From positions 1,860,001 through 1,924,000 of the forward strand of contig SRSI01000050.1 in NCBI GenBank assembly GCA_005656395.1: a stretch of 64,000 nt of DNA, written 5' to 3'. The notes below the pieces were generated by a model. The model was not told the DNA's origin. It searched no databases and worked only from the letters and a program-made list of their open reading frames with translations. A program made the position numbers and the translations under genes. Positions 1 to 13,900 of the stretch are shown one piece after another (the stretch's first letter is position 1; every line of letters begins with the position of its first letter). The stretch is from Strongyloides papillosus. Lineage: Eukaryota; Nematoda; Chromadorea; Rhabditida; Strongyloididae.

Positions 1-524
1 ATAATCTTCAAATTATCATCTTTAACAGCCGACAGATGTGTCAGAATTATTTTTAAACTTTCTAAAGACAAAGCCTTAACTTCCACGCCTCCGCTCCTCA
101 TAACTCCAGCTATCTTGTCGACATACGATCTGATTTTCCCTTTATCATAGGAGGTAAACAAATCCGTCAAAAAATTTGTTACCTGTCTGGAATGATAAGA
201 TAATAATAAAAACAAATATTTGATGTAAACTTACACATTGTAACACATATGATAAGTGTCCATGGCATCTTTTAGTTCGTTTCTTATGAGTCTTCGTGTT
301 CCTTCATCTGCTGCAACCATATTTTCGAGAATGTTGTTTTTTAAATCTTCAAACGTGAATTGAAAACAAATATGAAGTGAAGCGCCAAAAATATGTAGAT
401 AGCTGCTTTGAGACAAAAGAGTAGTAAAGTGCACCCCTACATAAGATAAAATGTGAAAATTGTTATACTCGTTAGGACGTGTCTCCAAAATATTTTGGTT
501 TACTCTTACAAGGAAACTTCTCAT
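1..524 (-). CDS. Partial two-exon gene, unidentified mainly helical protein
   Basis: Minus-strand gene running off the left edge. Exon 1 is 235-524 and exon 2 is 1-186. The 48 bp intron 187-234 has a GTAAGT donor and a TTCCAG acceptor, and joining the exons keeps the frame. The start ATG at 524 is the first in-frame Met and opens with MRSFLVRVNQ. About 158 residues are visible. The first exon has a hydrophobic stretch followed by a charged segment (ENMVAADEGTRRLIRNELKD). The second exon looks alpha-helical, alternating charged and leucine residues, and could belong to a helical-repeat protein. I do not recognise the family and the C-terminal part is missing. The gene is divergent from RPL22 (671), so about 146 bp separate the two start codons and probably hold both promoters. 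The exon structure is well supported; no function is claimed. Confidence 0.6.
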
Positions 525-640
525 ACAATTGGTATGAGGTGTATTTTTTGTAGAAATTATTTATCATTTAAATTTTATCACATTTCTTAAACGGTCTGAA
601 AGTTTTTTTTACTTTCTTGAGATTTTCCTCTTAATAATAT

Positions 641-653
641 TTTAATATTCCAG
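641..653 (+). promoter_or_regulatory. Probable 3' splice acceptor just upstream of the RPL22 start
   Basis: A T-rich stretch ends in TTCCAG at 648-653, 17 bases before the RPL22 ATG at 671. In a nematode this is a typical position for a spliced-leader acceptor, but a 5'-UTR intron acceptor would look the same. Confidence 0.4.
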
Positions 654-670
654 GGTAACTTATTTTCGCT

Positions 671-1203
671 ATGGCACCAGCTGTTAAAAAGACTGTCGTC
701 AAAAGACCACTTGGTAAAAGAAATGCTAAAAAAAAGCAAACCTACAAATTTACCATTGATTGTAAAAACCCAGTCGAAGACGGTATCTTCAAGACTGCTA
801 ACTTTGTAAGTTTTCCATGGACATGATTCCACCTGCTTCCCAGAGTTTCCGTCTCTGGTTAGCTCTCGGGTTTAGGGTGTCTGACGGTCCCTATTAAATC
901 CTGACCATTGGTAACGATTAACATTTTTAGGAAGAATATTTACAAAAAGCCATCAAATACAAAGGAAAGGTTGGACAACTCGAGGCTGGAGGTATCAAGG
1001 TTGAGGCCACCAAGAACTCCGTTACCGTCACTTCTGAAAAGGAATTCTCCAAGAGATACTTGAAATACCTTACAAAGAAGTACCTTAAGAAACACTCTCT
1101 TCGTGATTGGCTTCGTGTTATTGCTTCAAACAAGAACACCTATGAACTTAAATACTTCCAAATCAACAATGAGGATGATGACGAATCTGGTGATGAAAAC
1201 TAA
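671..1203 (+). CDS. rpl-22: 60S ribosomal protein L22 (eL22)
   Basis: Encodes a 135-residue eL22, a cytosolic large-subunit ribosomal protein. Exon 1 is 671-805 (45 codons), the intron is 806-930 (GTAAGT...TTTTAG) and exon 2 is 931-1203. A Lys/Arg-rich N-terminus (about residues 1-25) is followed by the family core. This contains the [12 protein letters not shown] segment typical of eL22, the [20 protein letters not shown] helix and the LRDWLRV motif. The protein ends in the acidic tail [10 protein letters not shown] expected of the family. Length agrees with animal eL22 (about 128-130 residues). An AATAAA signal lies at 1265-1270. The 125 bp intron is longer and much more GC-rich than other introns in this window; see the RNA candidate inside it. 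Identity is near certain. Confidence 0.97.
838..925 (+). ncRNA. Candidate structured (snoRNA-like) RNA in the RPL22 intron
   Basis: Most of the intron is unusually GC-rich and can fold. CCAGAG (840-845) pairs perfectly with CTCTGG (853-858). GGTTAG (857-862) pairs with CTGACC (901-906) with one G-U pair. Inside that, TAGGG (873-877) pairs with CCCTA (889-893), leaving an internal loop on both sides, as in an H/ACA pseudouridylation pocket. An ACA triplet lies at 921-923, eight bases before the intron end. Ribosomal-protein introns often host snoRNAs. Against it: the ACA is further from the pocket than usual and I see no clear H box. It could be another small RNA or chance folding. Confidence 0.35.
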
Positions 1204-1447
1204 GTGTTGTTTCACCTATAAGTTTCCTATGATTGTTATAAATTTCTTTTTATTGTTGTAAGGAAATAAATTGTTATTTTATACAGTATTATTTGTCTCT
1301 ACAATTGTTTATTATAAAAAATTAAAATATCAGAAAAATTAAATAAATGTTACAATTATACTTAGTGATTATCAACATTATTTTCTTTTGTCATTTGTAA
1401 CAAGTGGTGCGACAAGAGAAGTTTGACACCTTACAACCCTGACGATC

Positions 1448-2428
1448 TCAGTTCTCAGAGGTTTCTGATGATGTTGGATTCTCAATATTTGTTGTGCACT
1501 CTTTATTGTTATCCTCCTTTTCTTCAGTTACCTCTTTTTCTTGATCGTTTGAGGTCTCAAATCGTGCGATGTATCCACCAACCATATTATTATCTTCTGT
1601 TTTTTTATTATCTACATCAGAAGATTCTTTCTCTTCCTCGATTGGTGCTGGTGAGTTTTTAGAGAATTCCGGAGATACATCCGATGTATCACCATTACCC
1701 GATTTCTTTTTGTGTACAGCAAACTTTATCTTCATCTTCATATACGTTCCAGGAAACTCTTTCTTATCCATAAACTCCTTCACATAATTCGCCGCACCTG
1801 GTGATACAAATGTAATAACGGAAGACGCTCTCATTAACTCATTCTTATATATCTTGATTCTCGGTATATTCGATACAGCATATCTTGCGATGAGATTATT
1901 AAAATTAAATAAATTGAACAAATTTACTGCAGTGCATTCAAAGGGTATATTTGTTATATAAAGTGAATCTCTTGACAAATCATTTTCATTTTTGATTTCA
2001 TTATTAGTGACAGGTGGTGCACTAATTTGATTATTATTATAAGGGTTGTTTAGGCAATTTTGATAATAATAGCCATAATTTACAGGAGGAAATCTGAAAG
2101 ATAAGTTTAAAATAAGTACACTCTTTTACCACGAAACTTACACATTCAAAATTTTATTATTCAATGGGGTGTTAAAGAAGTAACCCGATTGTGGATCAGT
2201 TGCTTGTTTTAAATGAGTATTATTAGCAACACTCCCATAGAATTGTAATCCATTTCCATAAGTATTTACATTACATTGAGGTATGCACTGACCATTCTGA
2301 GGAAAGGCATAGCTCATTTTATTTTGATAATTATTGGTGAAGTGCTTTTTATGACGGTTTGACTTGATTTTGTTATCATATGGGTAGGACCTCTTTCTAC
2401 CCTTATAGTTTGTACGTTTCTGTTCCAT
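1448..2428 (-). CDS. RRM-domain RNA-binding protein, 310 residues
   Basis: Two exons, 2142-2428 and 1448-2093, are separated by a 48 bp intron (2094-2141, GTAAGT...TTTCAG) and join in frame. I chose the ATG at 2428 (MEQKRTNYKG); upstream the frame is open but hydrophobic and low-complexity. Residues about 1-40 are Lys/Arg/His-rich and may act as a nuclear or RNA-binding tail. Residues about 70-130 are Asn/Tyr/Gln-rich. An RRM fold follows at about residues 140-225: RNP2 is LYITNI, and the RNP1 strand is degenerate (ASSVITFVS) without the usual aromatic pair. The C-terminal 90 residues are acidic and Glu/Asn-rich, probably disordered. It converges on RPL22, with 244 bp between stop codons. A general RNA-binding role is inferred from the RRM; I cannot name an orthologue. 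Confidence 0.7.
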
Positions 2429-3004
2429 TTGAAATTTATGAAATAATAGATAAAATAATTTTTCTCCAGACTCAATTAAGTGACTTTCCAAAATAAACAA
2501 CGAAAAGTATTGGTAAGAAAGAATTATTATATAACGATGATGAAATAATATAAATTTCTTCCGATGAGAATCAAATTTCGTAGTTTTTTCCAAACTTTTG
2601 GTTCAAGAATTTCGCTACAAGATTTAAAAGGATGAAAATAAGGTACGAAAAATGTATTTATATAATATTATTTTGGTATAATAATAATTGTATGTAAATA
2701 ATATAAATTTAAAAAAAATAAAAAAATTTAAAATAAAAAAATGAATAATATTAATAATTATAATTATATTATTTTATAGTATCAGCATTATTGAATACAT
2801 TTGGTGTAATAACAAACAAAATTCATAAACCTGTATAAAATTTATACGATTATATTTTGAAAAATAAAAGTGAGAGATACGTCTGGAAGGATAAGTTCTT
2901 TTCCGTTTACATAGTATGCTGTAATATGTGTTAAGTTTTTTAGGAAAAAATCTTTACATTATCTTTTCATGAGAAATGTTAATGGAAAGGTGATTAATCA
3001 TAAA
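2429..3004. other. Intergenic, AT-rich
   Basis: The 5' flank of the RRM gene and the 3' flank of the GPCR gene. Long A/T runs at 2680-2770; no gene, RNA or repeat recognised. Confidence 0.6.
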
Positions 3005-4963
3005 TTAAACTTTGTTGTTACCGTTGTCGTCTAGAGATATATTAATGAGATTTTTGCCGTCAAATGATGGAATATTAGATTCGTTGTTATTTTCGTGACA
3101 CTCATCCGACCTCTGAGGTATTAGGATAACTTTGTCACTCGATGGTCTGAGGAGATTTTCATTATTATTATTAAGATGTACTGAGTTATCTGGAGATCTA
3201 TCATTGCTTTGAAATGATACTCTAGCTGTTGGTAGTAAAAGATTCGACGCCGAATCACCAGATAATTTCTTTCCACCATTATTAATCATTGAATTATTCT
3301 TATTTCCACCATTACCAAGTTTTGTTGAATAATGTGATGCTTGTGATTTTGAACCTCTCCTTAGATCATATGTAGAAGTGTGCTGAAGTTTGTAACGTGT
3401 ATAATGTGTATACAAAACAGCCTGCACTTCTTTATTAGTAAAACAAAAAATAATAGATATAACAAGTCCTTGAAACATATAAAAACTACTAGCAACAAAA
3501 GTCCATATACCAAAGAAGAATATATTATTTTCTGTTGGGGTCAATGGAATCGTTTGCATAACATTTGGTATACCTAACAACGGAATCAACATAAAAGCTG
3601 CACGTACACTCTTTTTCATCCTATCCATTTCACTACTATTATGCGTTTCTTGAACTTTTTTCCATAAAACTCTAATTACATTAACAACAAATATCGTATT
3701 AACAATTAATTGTGCCAACCTAACACCATCTAATATCCAAAATTCTGGCATTAAATAATAGTTACCGAGGCACCTTTTAACTTTACCATCAGATTTTCTT
3801 ATAACAATAACTAGCCATATTAGCGTATGAATGATAGGTGCTCCAAAACCTGCCAATATATACCTCGGTAACTTTGGATCTCTATCAACCATAGCAAAAA
3901 CTAACTGATTATGCAGATAAAATCCTTCCAGAAAACTCCAACTAAATCCAACAGACTTGAAATATTCTAACAATATATACATACTTTCACAGACATATTT
4001 TAGGGTATTTATTGTGTTTCCGTTACCTTGACTTCCGGTATTCACTAGTATAGCTAACTTGTCCGTAAATTCCAGATCAATATATAGGATGAAACGAATT
4101 AGAGAAACCATTAAAATAGCTATCATTAATTGTATATGAAGCATATTTCGAAACACCCGCAATCGTGGAAATGATGCAAATATAGCTAAAGCTAATACCA
4201 GTGAGACTATTGACAAGAAAAGACCAATAAATTCTAGATATCTTATATATCTGGCAATGTCATTTGCTAACTAAAAGTATTAAAAGAAAATTATTTAATT
4301 TTAATAATTTTCTAGTTACCTCAATAGATGAGCCAATAGATCTTGAAATTGCTGCAACCTCATCCTGAAAACACATTGAAAAATTAGTCCAACCAGATAA
4401 TTTACTCCAATCGGAACCATTTTTCCCAAGCCACCGTCCACTTTCATGGCAATATTTCGTTAAATATTTCCGTGTATCTAGTGCTTTCAAGTCTGGACAT
4501 CTCATAGTTGCTGACTGACCAGCTGGTGTTGCTGGCCAACAAAGTATTGTATCCCATGTTGCATTACACCAAATTTGACCTGATGCTAAAAATACAAAAT
4601 ACGAAATTATAAAAAAACTTAAAAATAAAAGTTACATGGATCAGGATTAGTAATAGGAAAACCAGAAGCCAACAATTGCCTATGGCATTCCTCCATGGTA
4701 CCAGCTGTATTATTATAAAGTCCAACAATCGAAACAATATCTTGTTGATAATTAAAATTATTATAATGAGTATGATTAAAAAAAGGTTTAACAGTTGTGG
4801 TGTGTTGTGATAAAAAGTTGCCTGTCAAGTTTGTATTTGATGTATCAAAATGAGAATTTGTATCTAGGTAGTTATTAGTGTAATTATTATTTCCAACTCC
4901 CAAATTAGACGTTGATTGGAAGGAAGCGGCGGTGGATGCCGCTAATCCCAGTAAAGTCATCAT
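3005..4963 (-). CDS. Class B (secretin-family) neuropeptide GPCR, PDF/CRF-receptor-like
   Basis: Three exons, 4636-4963, 4320-4585 and 3005-4270, with introns of 50 and 49 bp, join in frame to 619 residues. A hydrophobic start (MMTLLGLAAS) may be a signal peptide. A long Asn-rich extracellular region follows, with many N-glycosylation sequons. The hormone-binding domain (about residues 95-190) has the class B signature WCNATWDTILCWPATPAG. Exon 3 carries seven membrane helices. Helix 2 holds HIQLM, helix 3 ends in LEGFYLHN, helix 6 holds LIPLLGIPN and helix 7 has FQGLVISIIFCFTN, all typical of the class. The cytoplasmic tail is Ser/Asn-rich. EFWILDGVRL before helix 5 suggests the pigment-dispersing-factor receptor branch (pdfr-1), but a CRF-type receptor is possible. 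The class is secure, the ligand is inference. About 16.8 kb of gene-free DNA lies upstream. Confidence 0.9.
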
Positions 4964-7900
4964 CCTTTAAAAATGTGATAATTAAATTATTTGGTTGATT
5001 GGATAAATAATTGGTACTTTCTTGACCACCTAATAATGTCGAGATAATGTTTAGTGAACTCTAGAAAAAAATGATTTATTATTATAAAATTGTAGATTAA
5101 AATATATTTAGTGTTTTAAAATGAAAAATAAGTTGTTAATATAAATAGTTTTAAAGAAAGAGGTTAATCACTTATTGGTTTAAAAAAATAATAAAGGTTT
5201 CAGGAAAGGATGATTATAAAAAAGAGAGAAGGTTGTCAGTGATTTTTAGAGTATATGTATAATAAATATATATATTTTTGTTTTATTAGTAATTTTTTTT
5301 CAAGAATATTTCAATATTTTACCACACCAACTCTTTTTAATAAAAATCGTTAAAAATATTAAGAGGCAGGAACATATTCGTTCCCTGAAATCTTATAATT
5401 TTTTTATTATTACTTTTTATTTTAAATAACTTTTTTCTTCTTCAAAAGATAATTTTATTGTAAGGATCCCGAATGAGATAAAATTAGAAACCCCTTGTCT
5501 AAAAATAAGTAAGAGAAACTATAAATTTATGGCACATAATATTAATGAGAATATTTATTTTTCTAAAAAATAAACTCCATAAATATTAACATATGTTTGG
5601 AAAACGTTTTCCTATTTATGTGTAAATTTTAAAAATTAATATTTACAAACATACAATTCTTATAATAAAGTGTCAAAGACGTTTTATTTACGGAAAGAGG
5701 AGTCCGTTCAAAAGTTTGTACTTGGCAAGATGCATGCTTCAAATTCAGTTTCATTTTTATTAATGGATACCTCTCCTTCCTCTTCAGAAGGATACTTTTT
5801 TTATAATGATAAGATAACTATTAATGTATACGGATGCACATACATATACATTATTTTTGCCTACTCATCTAAGAATTTCTGGTGGTAAAAGGCTTTTTCT
5901 TTTTAGTGGAGGAATTATATAAATAAAGGATATGTATATTTATTTATATATAAAAAAGTATGTAAACGGAGATAATTTTGGTATTCTCAATGAAGAATGG
6001 CATACATTTTTTTTATTAAAGCATTTCTACACCTTTGATTGTATTCAATGAAATCTTTCTTCTTTTCATACTTAAAAGATGTGAATAAAGTGTATGATTA
6101 AAGGTGCTTTTCACGTAACTGATGACAAGAGAAGGCAAGGAAAAAAATAAACGGTAGAGTAAGGTTACTTATGACAGATAATTTTGACATTCTCAAAATA
6201 ATAACCTCTTAAAAATAAATGGAGAGATAAAAAAAATATTTAGTATATTTAAATAATTTTTGAATGGACTATATACTAAAAGTTAGGAATGTAATTTATA
6301 TAATTTTAATAAAGTGTAATATTGTTAATGAAAATAGAATATTTTTTGTTCGTATTGTCAGTCAAAAGGTGTAAATAAAATCAGATGGGAGATTTTGTTT
6401 ATTACAAGTTAATTTAATGGATGAGGTAAAATAATGTATAACTCTTGACAGAAATGAAATAATAAAACAGTTGATATAAAATAATTACATGATTTATGTA
6501 AAATGAAATGGATGAAAGAAAATCTAATTTGAGATAATAAATTGAAGTTCAGTATACTTTGCCGTCGTGTGAAAAGAATTTGTTAACACTGTCAACTCTT
6601 CTTTTACTAGTATATATATTTTATATCTAAAGAATAATTTTATTTCTTTTTATTGAAAAAAAAATATAACGAGAGTAAATATAATAAAAATAATATATTA
6701 TTTTAATTATCTTGTAACAAGCTTTTTTAAACTTCATTTTTTTGCAATTTTTCTATAGAAAATAATTTTATGAATTTATTATAATATGTTATGTGGATAG
6801 ATAAATAAATATTTCAAATAAATGTCTAATTTTCCTAAGTATTAAATATTTAAAGTTAGGTCATAATAGACACTCTACATATTTTAAGCAACAAATTTGA
6901 TCTTATATTAATAAATGCCTCTCCCCATAAAATATTACAAATAAGTCTATCTAAAAAATGATTGATGATTTTTTTTAGCATGATATAGAATACCATAAAC
7001 CAAAGAGTTGAAAAACAATTTTTTATAGTAAAACAAATGCATGAAATAATACAAAATTAAAACACAAAACTACATTATATTAAAACATACCAAAACTTTT
7101 ATATTATATTAAAAAAATTTCTATGAAAATATTTAATCACCTTATTTATATAATATCCATAATTATTCATATAATTAAGACGTCAGACAAAAAAGAGAAT
7201 AATAAAAATTTTTAAAATAAGAATTTTTAGTAACCAATGGCTTATATGGCTATATATATAATTCATAAAAGATTTTTCACATATTAAAAGTCAACATTTG
7301 AAAATGTCTTCTAGTCATATGTTTGATGAAACTAAACTAGCATTTATTAACATTAACACATTAAAAGGAAGATAAAACGGTTTTATGGAAAATATAAGAA
7401 GAATAAAAAACAAAGATGCCTGCCTTTATGAAGTAATAATATAAGGTATTATGATGGAAATAAAAACCTTATTTTTTTACCATATCTTTTTAGAAATATA
7501 TGGATCATCTTTTATTGATAAACAAGTGATATATAAACTTATAGTATTTTTTTATAGTCTACTAAGACATATTAAAAGATCATTATGTAATAGATTAAAA
7601 AAATATAGATACTTTAATACTACTTAAATTAATGTATATTTATTTTTAATTGTATTTTATAAATGATGGTGATTGATAGAAACATACTAATTTTTACTTT
7701 AATAATTCTAACGAGATAAAAATAAACTAAGCACAATGAAATATTAAAATTTTTGGAACAAAAAAAGTGTAATTTTAAAGTTAATATTCATTATTATGAA
7801 GTAAATTTTTTAGATATTAAAAATGATGTAGGATGATTAATGGTAGGGAAGTAAAAAATATATTTTGCACTAGAATAATTTAAGTATAACAGTCTTCATA

Positions 7901-10900
7901 CAGACTTAAATATCAAGCTTCATAAATTAAGTGTCTTAATAAATAATTATTTCCGAGTTATCATAAATTTATTATTAACATCATCCTTCCTATCAGTAGC
8001 AGTAATAAAAATATTTATAATGATGTGAAAGTAATTCATGTCTTTTGATTAGATAATAAATTATAAACTGCTAAAATATTTAAAGTTGAATATATTTAAT
8101 ATGTCCCATGATTTTCCATAGTTTAATAGGATAGTAAAAAATTTTCAGATTACTCCATCAGTATATGTATCAGTTCTCAAGACTTAATAACATTATTTTT
8201 AAGGAAAAATTTACATTATTCATTATTATAGTTTCTACGTCAAAACGTATTTTTAATGTAAATTTTAAGGTATCAAAGAAAATATAAAAAATTAATTTGG
8301 GAATATGTGACATCATCAAATATTTACATATCCAAAAAGTTTTTAATAAAGTAAGATTTTTTCTAAAAATAAATTAATGAGGTATATCATTTAAATATAT
8401 TATATATACACCAATTTAAAAACATTAATATTTATGTCCAATGTAATAAACTTTTTCCATTAATTAATTTAATGAAAAAAAATGAAAGGTCTTTTTTACA
8501 TAATTTTGGTTTATCAAATATTATAAACGTCAGAAAGTTTCTGTATATAAATAAAAAAAACTACCCAAATAATGCTTTAAAAAATAAAAATAAACATTTC
8601 AAATTTATACAATTTATCATTCTTTCATGATAAATGATAGTTGTTAAAAATAAATTTATATGATAAAAGAAAATAAAAATGTTCTCGTATTTATTATTAT
8701 CAAAGAATCAGAAGTAATAAATAAAAAATAAAAGTTAAATGAGTTACATTAATTGGGATCATTTAAAATAAATTGTGCATCATTAGTTGATATATTATAA
8801 ACCATTGGTTTTCCTATAAAAACCACATTTTTATTGTCTTTTCTTTTATTAATATTCTAAACAGATTTATTTAAAATTTTAATATACCTCTATTAAAGAT
8901 TTTTGCATGTCTTTTAATATAATAATAATCATAAAAAAAATAATAAATATATAAAAAGAATATAATATATTTTTGGTATGCTTAAAATGAGTGTATTTAT
9001 GTTTGGCCTTTATTAATGCTACTATAAGTATGCTTATTCTGTTAGTAATTGTCTAAGTAATTTTATTATTAATCTTTTATCAAAAAGATTTCCTCCTTCA
9101 CTTAAGTAGTCTACAAAAAAATTTATCTTTAATAAAAAAGGTCTTTGAAAGGGAAAAATAACAAAATAAGTCATAATTTATAAATAAGAATTTGACAACA
9201 ATTTAACTTTAAGCTAAAAGTCAATCATAAAATATATTTGTGATTATTTATCATTAAAAATTTAAGGTGCAAATAATGGGGAGTTTAAGAAAGTTAAAAA
9301 TTATATCTCAGTCACTCTTTCATCCATTAAAATTAAACCTATGAGGAAGTTATAGCAAAAAGTTTAATAAGTGAAAATTTTCAAAGACACTTTCTATTTC
9401 TGATGTCATATCTTCAACAATTTTAAATAAAATTATGTTTCTAAACTTTTTACTTTTACTTTCTATCGGAAAAACAACAATATTTTTTTAAGATTATCAA
9501 TTTTAAATTATTCTTATCACAATATATTGTCCATCCCAAGAGTAATATGTGAAAAAATTTTTAAGTACTAATTTAAACTTTCATAAATGTTAGGAAAAGT
9601 GCTATATAAAAAAACTGTAAAACATTAAGGAAAAAATGTTATTTTGTTTTTTTCCACCACATAAATAGATAACTTATCAGTAGAGATTTTTTCATATAAT
9701 ATTTTCGATGATGATAAAAAAGAAGATTGTATAAATATTGTGAATTTTTTTCTATTTAACAATTAACGATAACAGTTGTGTATTATATTTATTCTTCGCT
9801 GATACCCCATTCTAATTAGATGAAGACAAAAAAGACTTAAGTTATTTTTTATTATTAAAGAATATAACAATAAAAACATAATAAAGTTCAAGAAACAAAT
9901 GCTTACATAATAAAAAGAAAACGATATAATAAATATTTTTAAGATAATTTTTTAAAGAAATAAATATTAATATCCCAAGGGAAGAAGTTTGTTTCTAAAG
10001 ATAAAGCAATTAAGGGAGTTAAACAAAAAAGAAAAATTATATAATTTATCAATTATGTTAAAGAAAGTTATGAAAAGTTATTTTTATTAAAAAGCAACTT
10101 ATTACACTACCTTAAAAATAACCAAAGATTGTATACTATTTATAGAATAGAAAATTTTCTAAATAAAATTGATAATAAAAAAAATTTTACATATATTATA
10201 TTTATTTAAAATACTAAAAATGCTCATTTATTTAGATATAACTAAATATATCTATATAAAAACATACCAATACATATTTATTTATTCTGATTTGTTTAAT
10301 CCATTTATATAATACATGGATAAAATCTAAGAACTTGTAAGTTTAATTTTCTTGACTCTCCTTCAATTCATCGTGTTTTTTTTATTAATACAAATGCATT
10401 TATAAAATTAAACAACACGCTCTTTAGTTATATAAAAGAGCTTTTAATGTCCATTTAAAATTATATCAAAAGACATCAAACTTAATATACATATACATTT
10501 ATTTTTTTGTCTATTTTTAAAATTTACTCATTTAATTGAACTACTAACTTTTCATCAAATTAACTAACTAAATATGGCATTTAAAATCGTATATCAAAGC
10601 TCAATTTTTACTCTTCCTTACTAAAGCTTAACAATATTATATTCAAAATTTCAAAAACGAAGTTTCTTTTTTGGAGTATAAAAAACTGGTATGCCTATTT
10701 TCTATACGTGCATAGATACATTTGGCAAAAAAAACAAATATACTATTTTGGTTGATAAAAAAAGATAATTTAAAATTTAAAATGCAATATTAATTTTAGA
10801 TTAAAAAAATTCTAAAAAAAGGTACCTCTATTTATAGACATTAACAGAATACATTTTCAATAAGTTTTTTTATGGCCTTTTTTTTCGTCAAAAAAACGTC

Positions 10901-13900
10901 AAACAAAGTGGTTTTTATGAGTTTGATAAAAGTTTATAAAAATTAACTAAAGAAAATAAAAAATGTTCTTGAATTTTTAACTACTACATTTGAAACAACA
11001 ACTTTATTGTAGTAATCAAAATGTATTAGGATTGAAAGGTCATTTTATTTTTTTTCTATCAAAAGCAATAAAAATAAAAAATACTACTCCCATTGAGAAT
11101 GGCTCAATTAAGGGGCGAGATAATAAGGATAATTTCTCTGATGGATGAAGTAAGAAAATAAAAAACAAACATACTACTAAATTCATGTTTTTTACTAAGA
11201 ATAAAATAAGATAAAAAGTTGATGATTTAGGGATAAAAGATAATCAACATGCCCTTTTATACTATAAATTTTCATACTGTACTTGACTTTTTTTTTGAAT
11301 AACAAGTTGGTACTAATATTTTTTCTTGATTATAATTTAAAGTATGATTGTTTATCATTGCTTTTTATCCATATTTATCACTTACCAAAAATGTTTTTAA
11401 GAAAAATGCGACAAGAAAAAATGAACTTGAAAAATATTTTTAAGTTAAGCTAATTTTAATATTATTTAATTGATGGCATAAAAAAATATCGTTTTGACAT
11501 TGACATCTTAATTTGATATTTATAGTACTGAAGATGATTTTAAAAAACAACCTAATGTTATGTAAAAATAAGTTGGATCTTAAACAATTTCTTAGGAAGT
11601 TTTATGTCAATCATTGAGAATTACAATTATATGAATAATTAAAGTTTTTTATAAACTAAAACTATATACATTTATAATTGAATAAATTTTGAAATTTTAT
11701 ATATGTGCATATAAGAAAACATCAAAGTTTGGTGAAACATAATCATGTGTCAAAAAATATCTTATTCTCCATATAAATAATTAGTATATTATTAGTAAAA
11801 AAATATTTGTTTAATAACATTTAAAGGGTAAATTATCGTTGCAAATAGAATAATAATAATATTTTTGAGAAAAACAGTACTTTGTTACAGAAGTTTTATA
11901 TTAATAATAAATTTAGATTTTTTGAAAAATATAAAAAAGTAAATTAAAATTAACGAACAAAGATCACAATAAATAAGGGAATATGATTAATGAAATGGGC
12001 ATTCTTTTAAATTGATAGTAATAATTGCATGATTTTTTTCATTCATATTTAAATATGAAACGTTCTACTTAAATAAAATTAAAGTAATAAGATAGATTTT
12101 TTATATAAAAACAAATTTAGGTTTCTAAAAATACACAGAATATCAATTATTTCTGAGGAGAATAAAGATTAATAGAATTCTTTTTAAATTAGACAAAAAA
12201 TGTAATCCAACCACATCTACTGACTTTCCTTGCAAAAGACAATAAAAAGTATTTTATACAAAAACATTTTTTAACATTTTATATTATGAATATTAATAGT
12301 GTTAAACTAGCGCTTAAATTATATCGCTAAATTATGAAGAAAAAAAAGAAATATTAATGAGTGCATAAATAAACCGTAAAAAAGTTTTTATGTCCAGTAG
12401 AAATTTATATTATCTAATGACGACAAAAAGTTTTTATTTTTCATATTAAAATGGAATTGTAAAGTTTATGTAAATGAAATAATAATAATAACAAATGCAT
12501 ATAAACTCATATTTTGTATTGTTTAAACATATCCACGGTTCCATCTAATAATAATTTAAGAAAAAATTCCGACAGTAAAAACTTATTTTAAATTTTCACT
12601 TATTTACATAAACTTTTACCACAAGTAATTAAGGATAAATATAATAAATCTTTAAAGAAGATTCTCATAAATAGAATTACAATTCTACTTATTAAATTCA
12701 TATTTTTATCTTTAAAAACATATATTATGTTATCTTTAATATATTAGAAAACATATCACAAATCATAATTATTAAATATTCTTCTAAGCATATTATATTA
12801 TTATCATTTATAAATATTCTATTCATTAATTTTTTTAAAATAAACCTAGTCCAAAAAAGTCTAATAAAAATAGTATGCAAAAAAGCTTTTTATCACTAAA
12901 ACAAATATACTCCTACGTTATATTTTTTTTAGAAGTAATATTGTTGTAATCACAATTATTAATAATTTTCATTCTATAAAAAGGCTTATACAAGAAAAAT
13001 GCTATATATATATAATTCTAGGAAAAAAGAGAAAATTATAAAAATAAATATTTTTTTGGAAGTGTTTAATAATAATTTATGTATAATATATAAAATTTCC
13101 ATAAGTCATTTTCAAGATGATAAATAATAGGCAATTTTTCATCAAAATAAAAGGAAAAAAAATCTTCACGGGGCGATCGCTATATTTACTGCTATAAAAA
13201 ACAGGTATTATTACTGAACTATTTTGTAAATAAAAATTACTTCCGACATAAGCAATAATTAGTTAAATGATGTCTGACTACCTCTATTAATGAGGAAAAA
13301 AAATATTAAGTCTGTGACATGAAACAGTGTAATAAAAGTTCAAAATGGTTCAATAAAAATAAGAAACATTATATCACTTTGACAATATTTATTATTCATA
13401 AGTTTCTATTAATATAATAAATCTCATAACTAAAATAATTATTAATTAATCTTTAATATGATAAAAAATTATAAAATGTACTAATATCCATATAAATATT
13501 GGATTATTTACTTCTCATGGCTTCTAATTAAAAATATATCTAAACTTTAGACATCTCCGTTTAGTGATTCATTTTATAATAATACTCTTATCATACTTTA
13601 TATATTCCTAAATTAATAGTTATTATAACTAATGTGATATTCAACTTTGAAATATTAATTATCACTTTATATCTATAATTTGGTTTTGTTAACTTTTATT
13701 ATTTGTAAAGAAAAGTTAATATCATACATTATTATTATTATTATAAGCCATTTTGTCATTAAATTCCATCATAACAAAATGAGGAAAAACTTTTATTATA
13801 AAAGTACATCTATTTTGAATATAATTACACCACCAGTCATAATTTACATGATTGGTGGCAACTATTTATTTCTAAAAATATAGTAGACAAGAAAATATAA

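Noticed and set aside
2429..2593. Upstream extension of the RRM gene to 2593
   Set aside because: The extra 55 residues are hydrophobic and Phe/Ile/Tyr-rich, unlike the rest; the ATG at 2428 gives a sensible basic N-terminus.
5670..5888. 72-codon open frame in the gene desert
   Set aside because: AT-rich, no recognisable domain, no splice partners, and within the length expected by chance in 16.8 kb; the initiator is not ATG (GTG at 5670).
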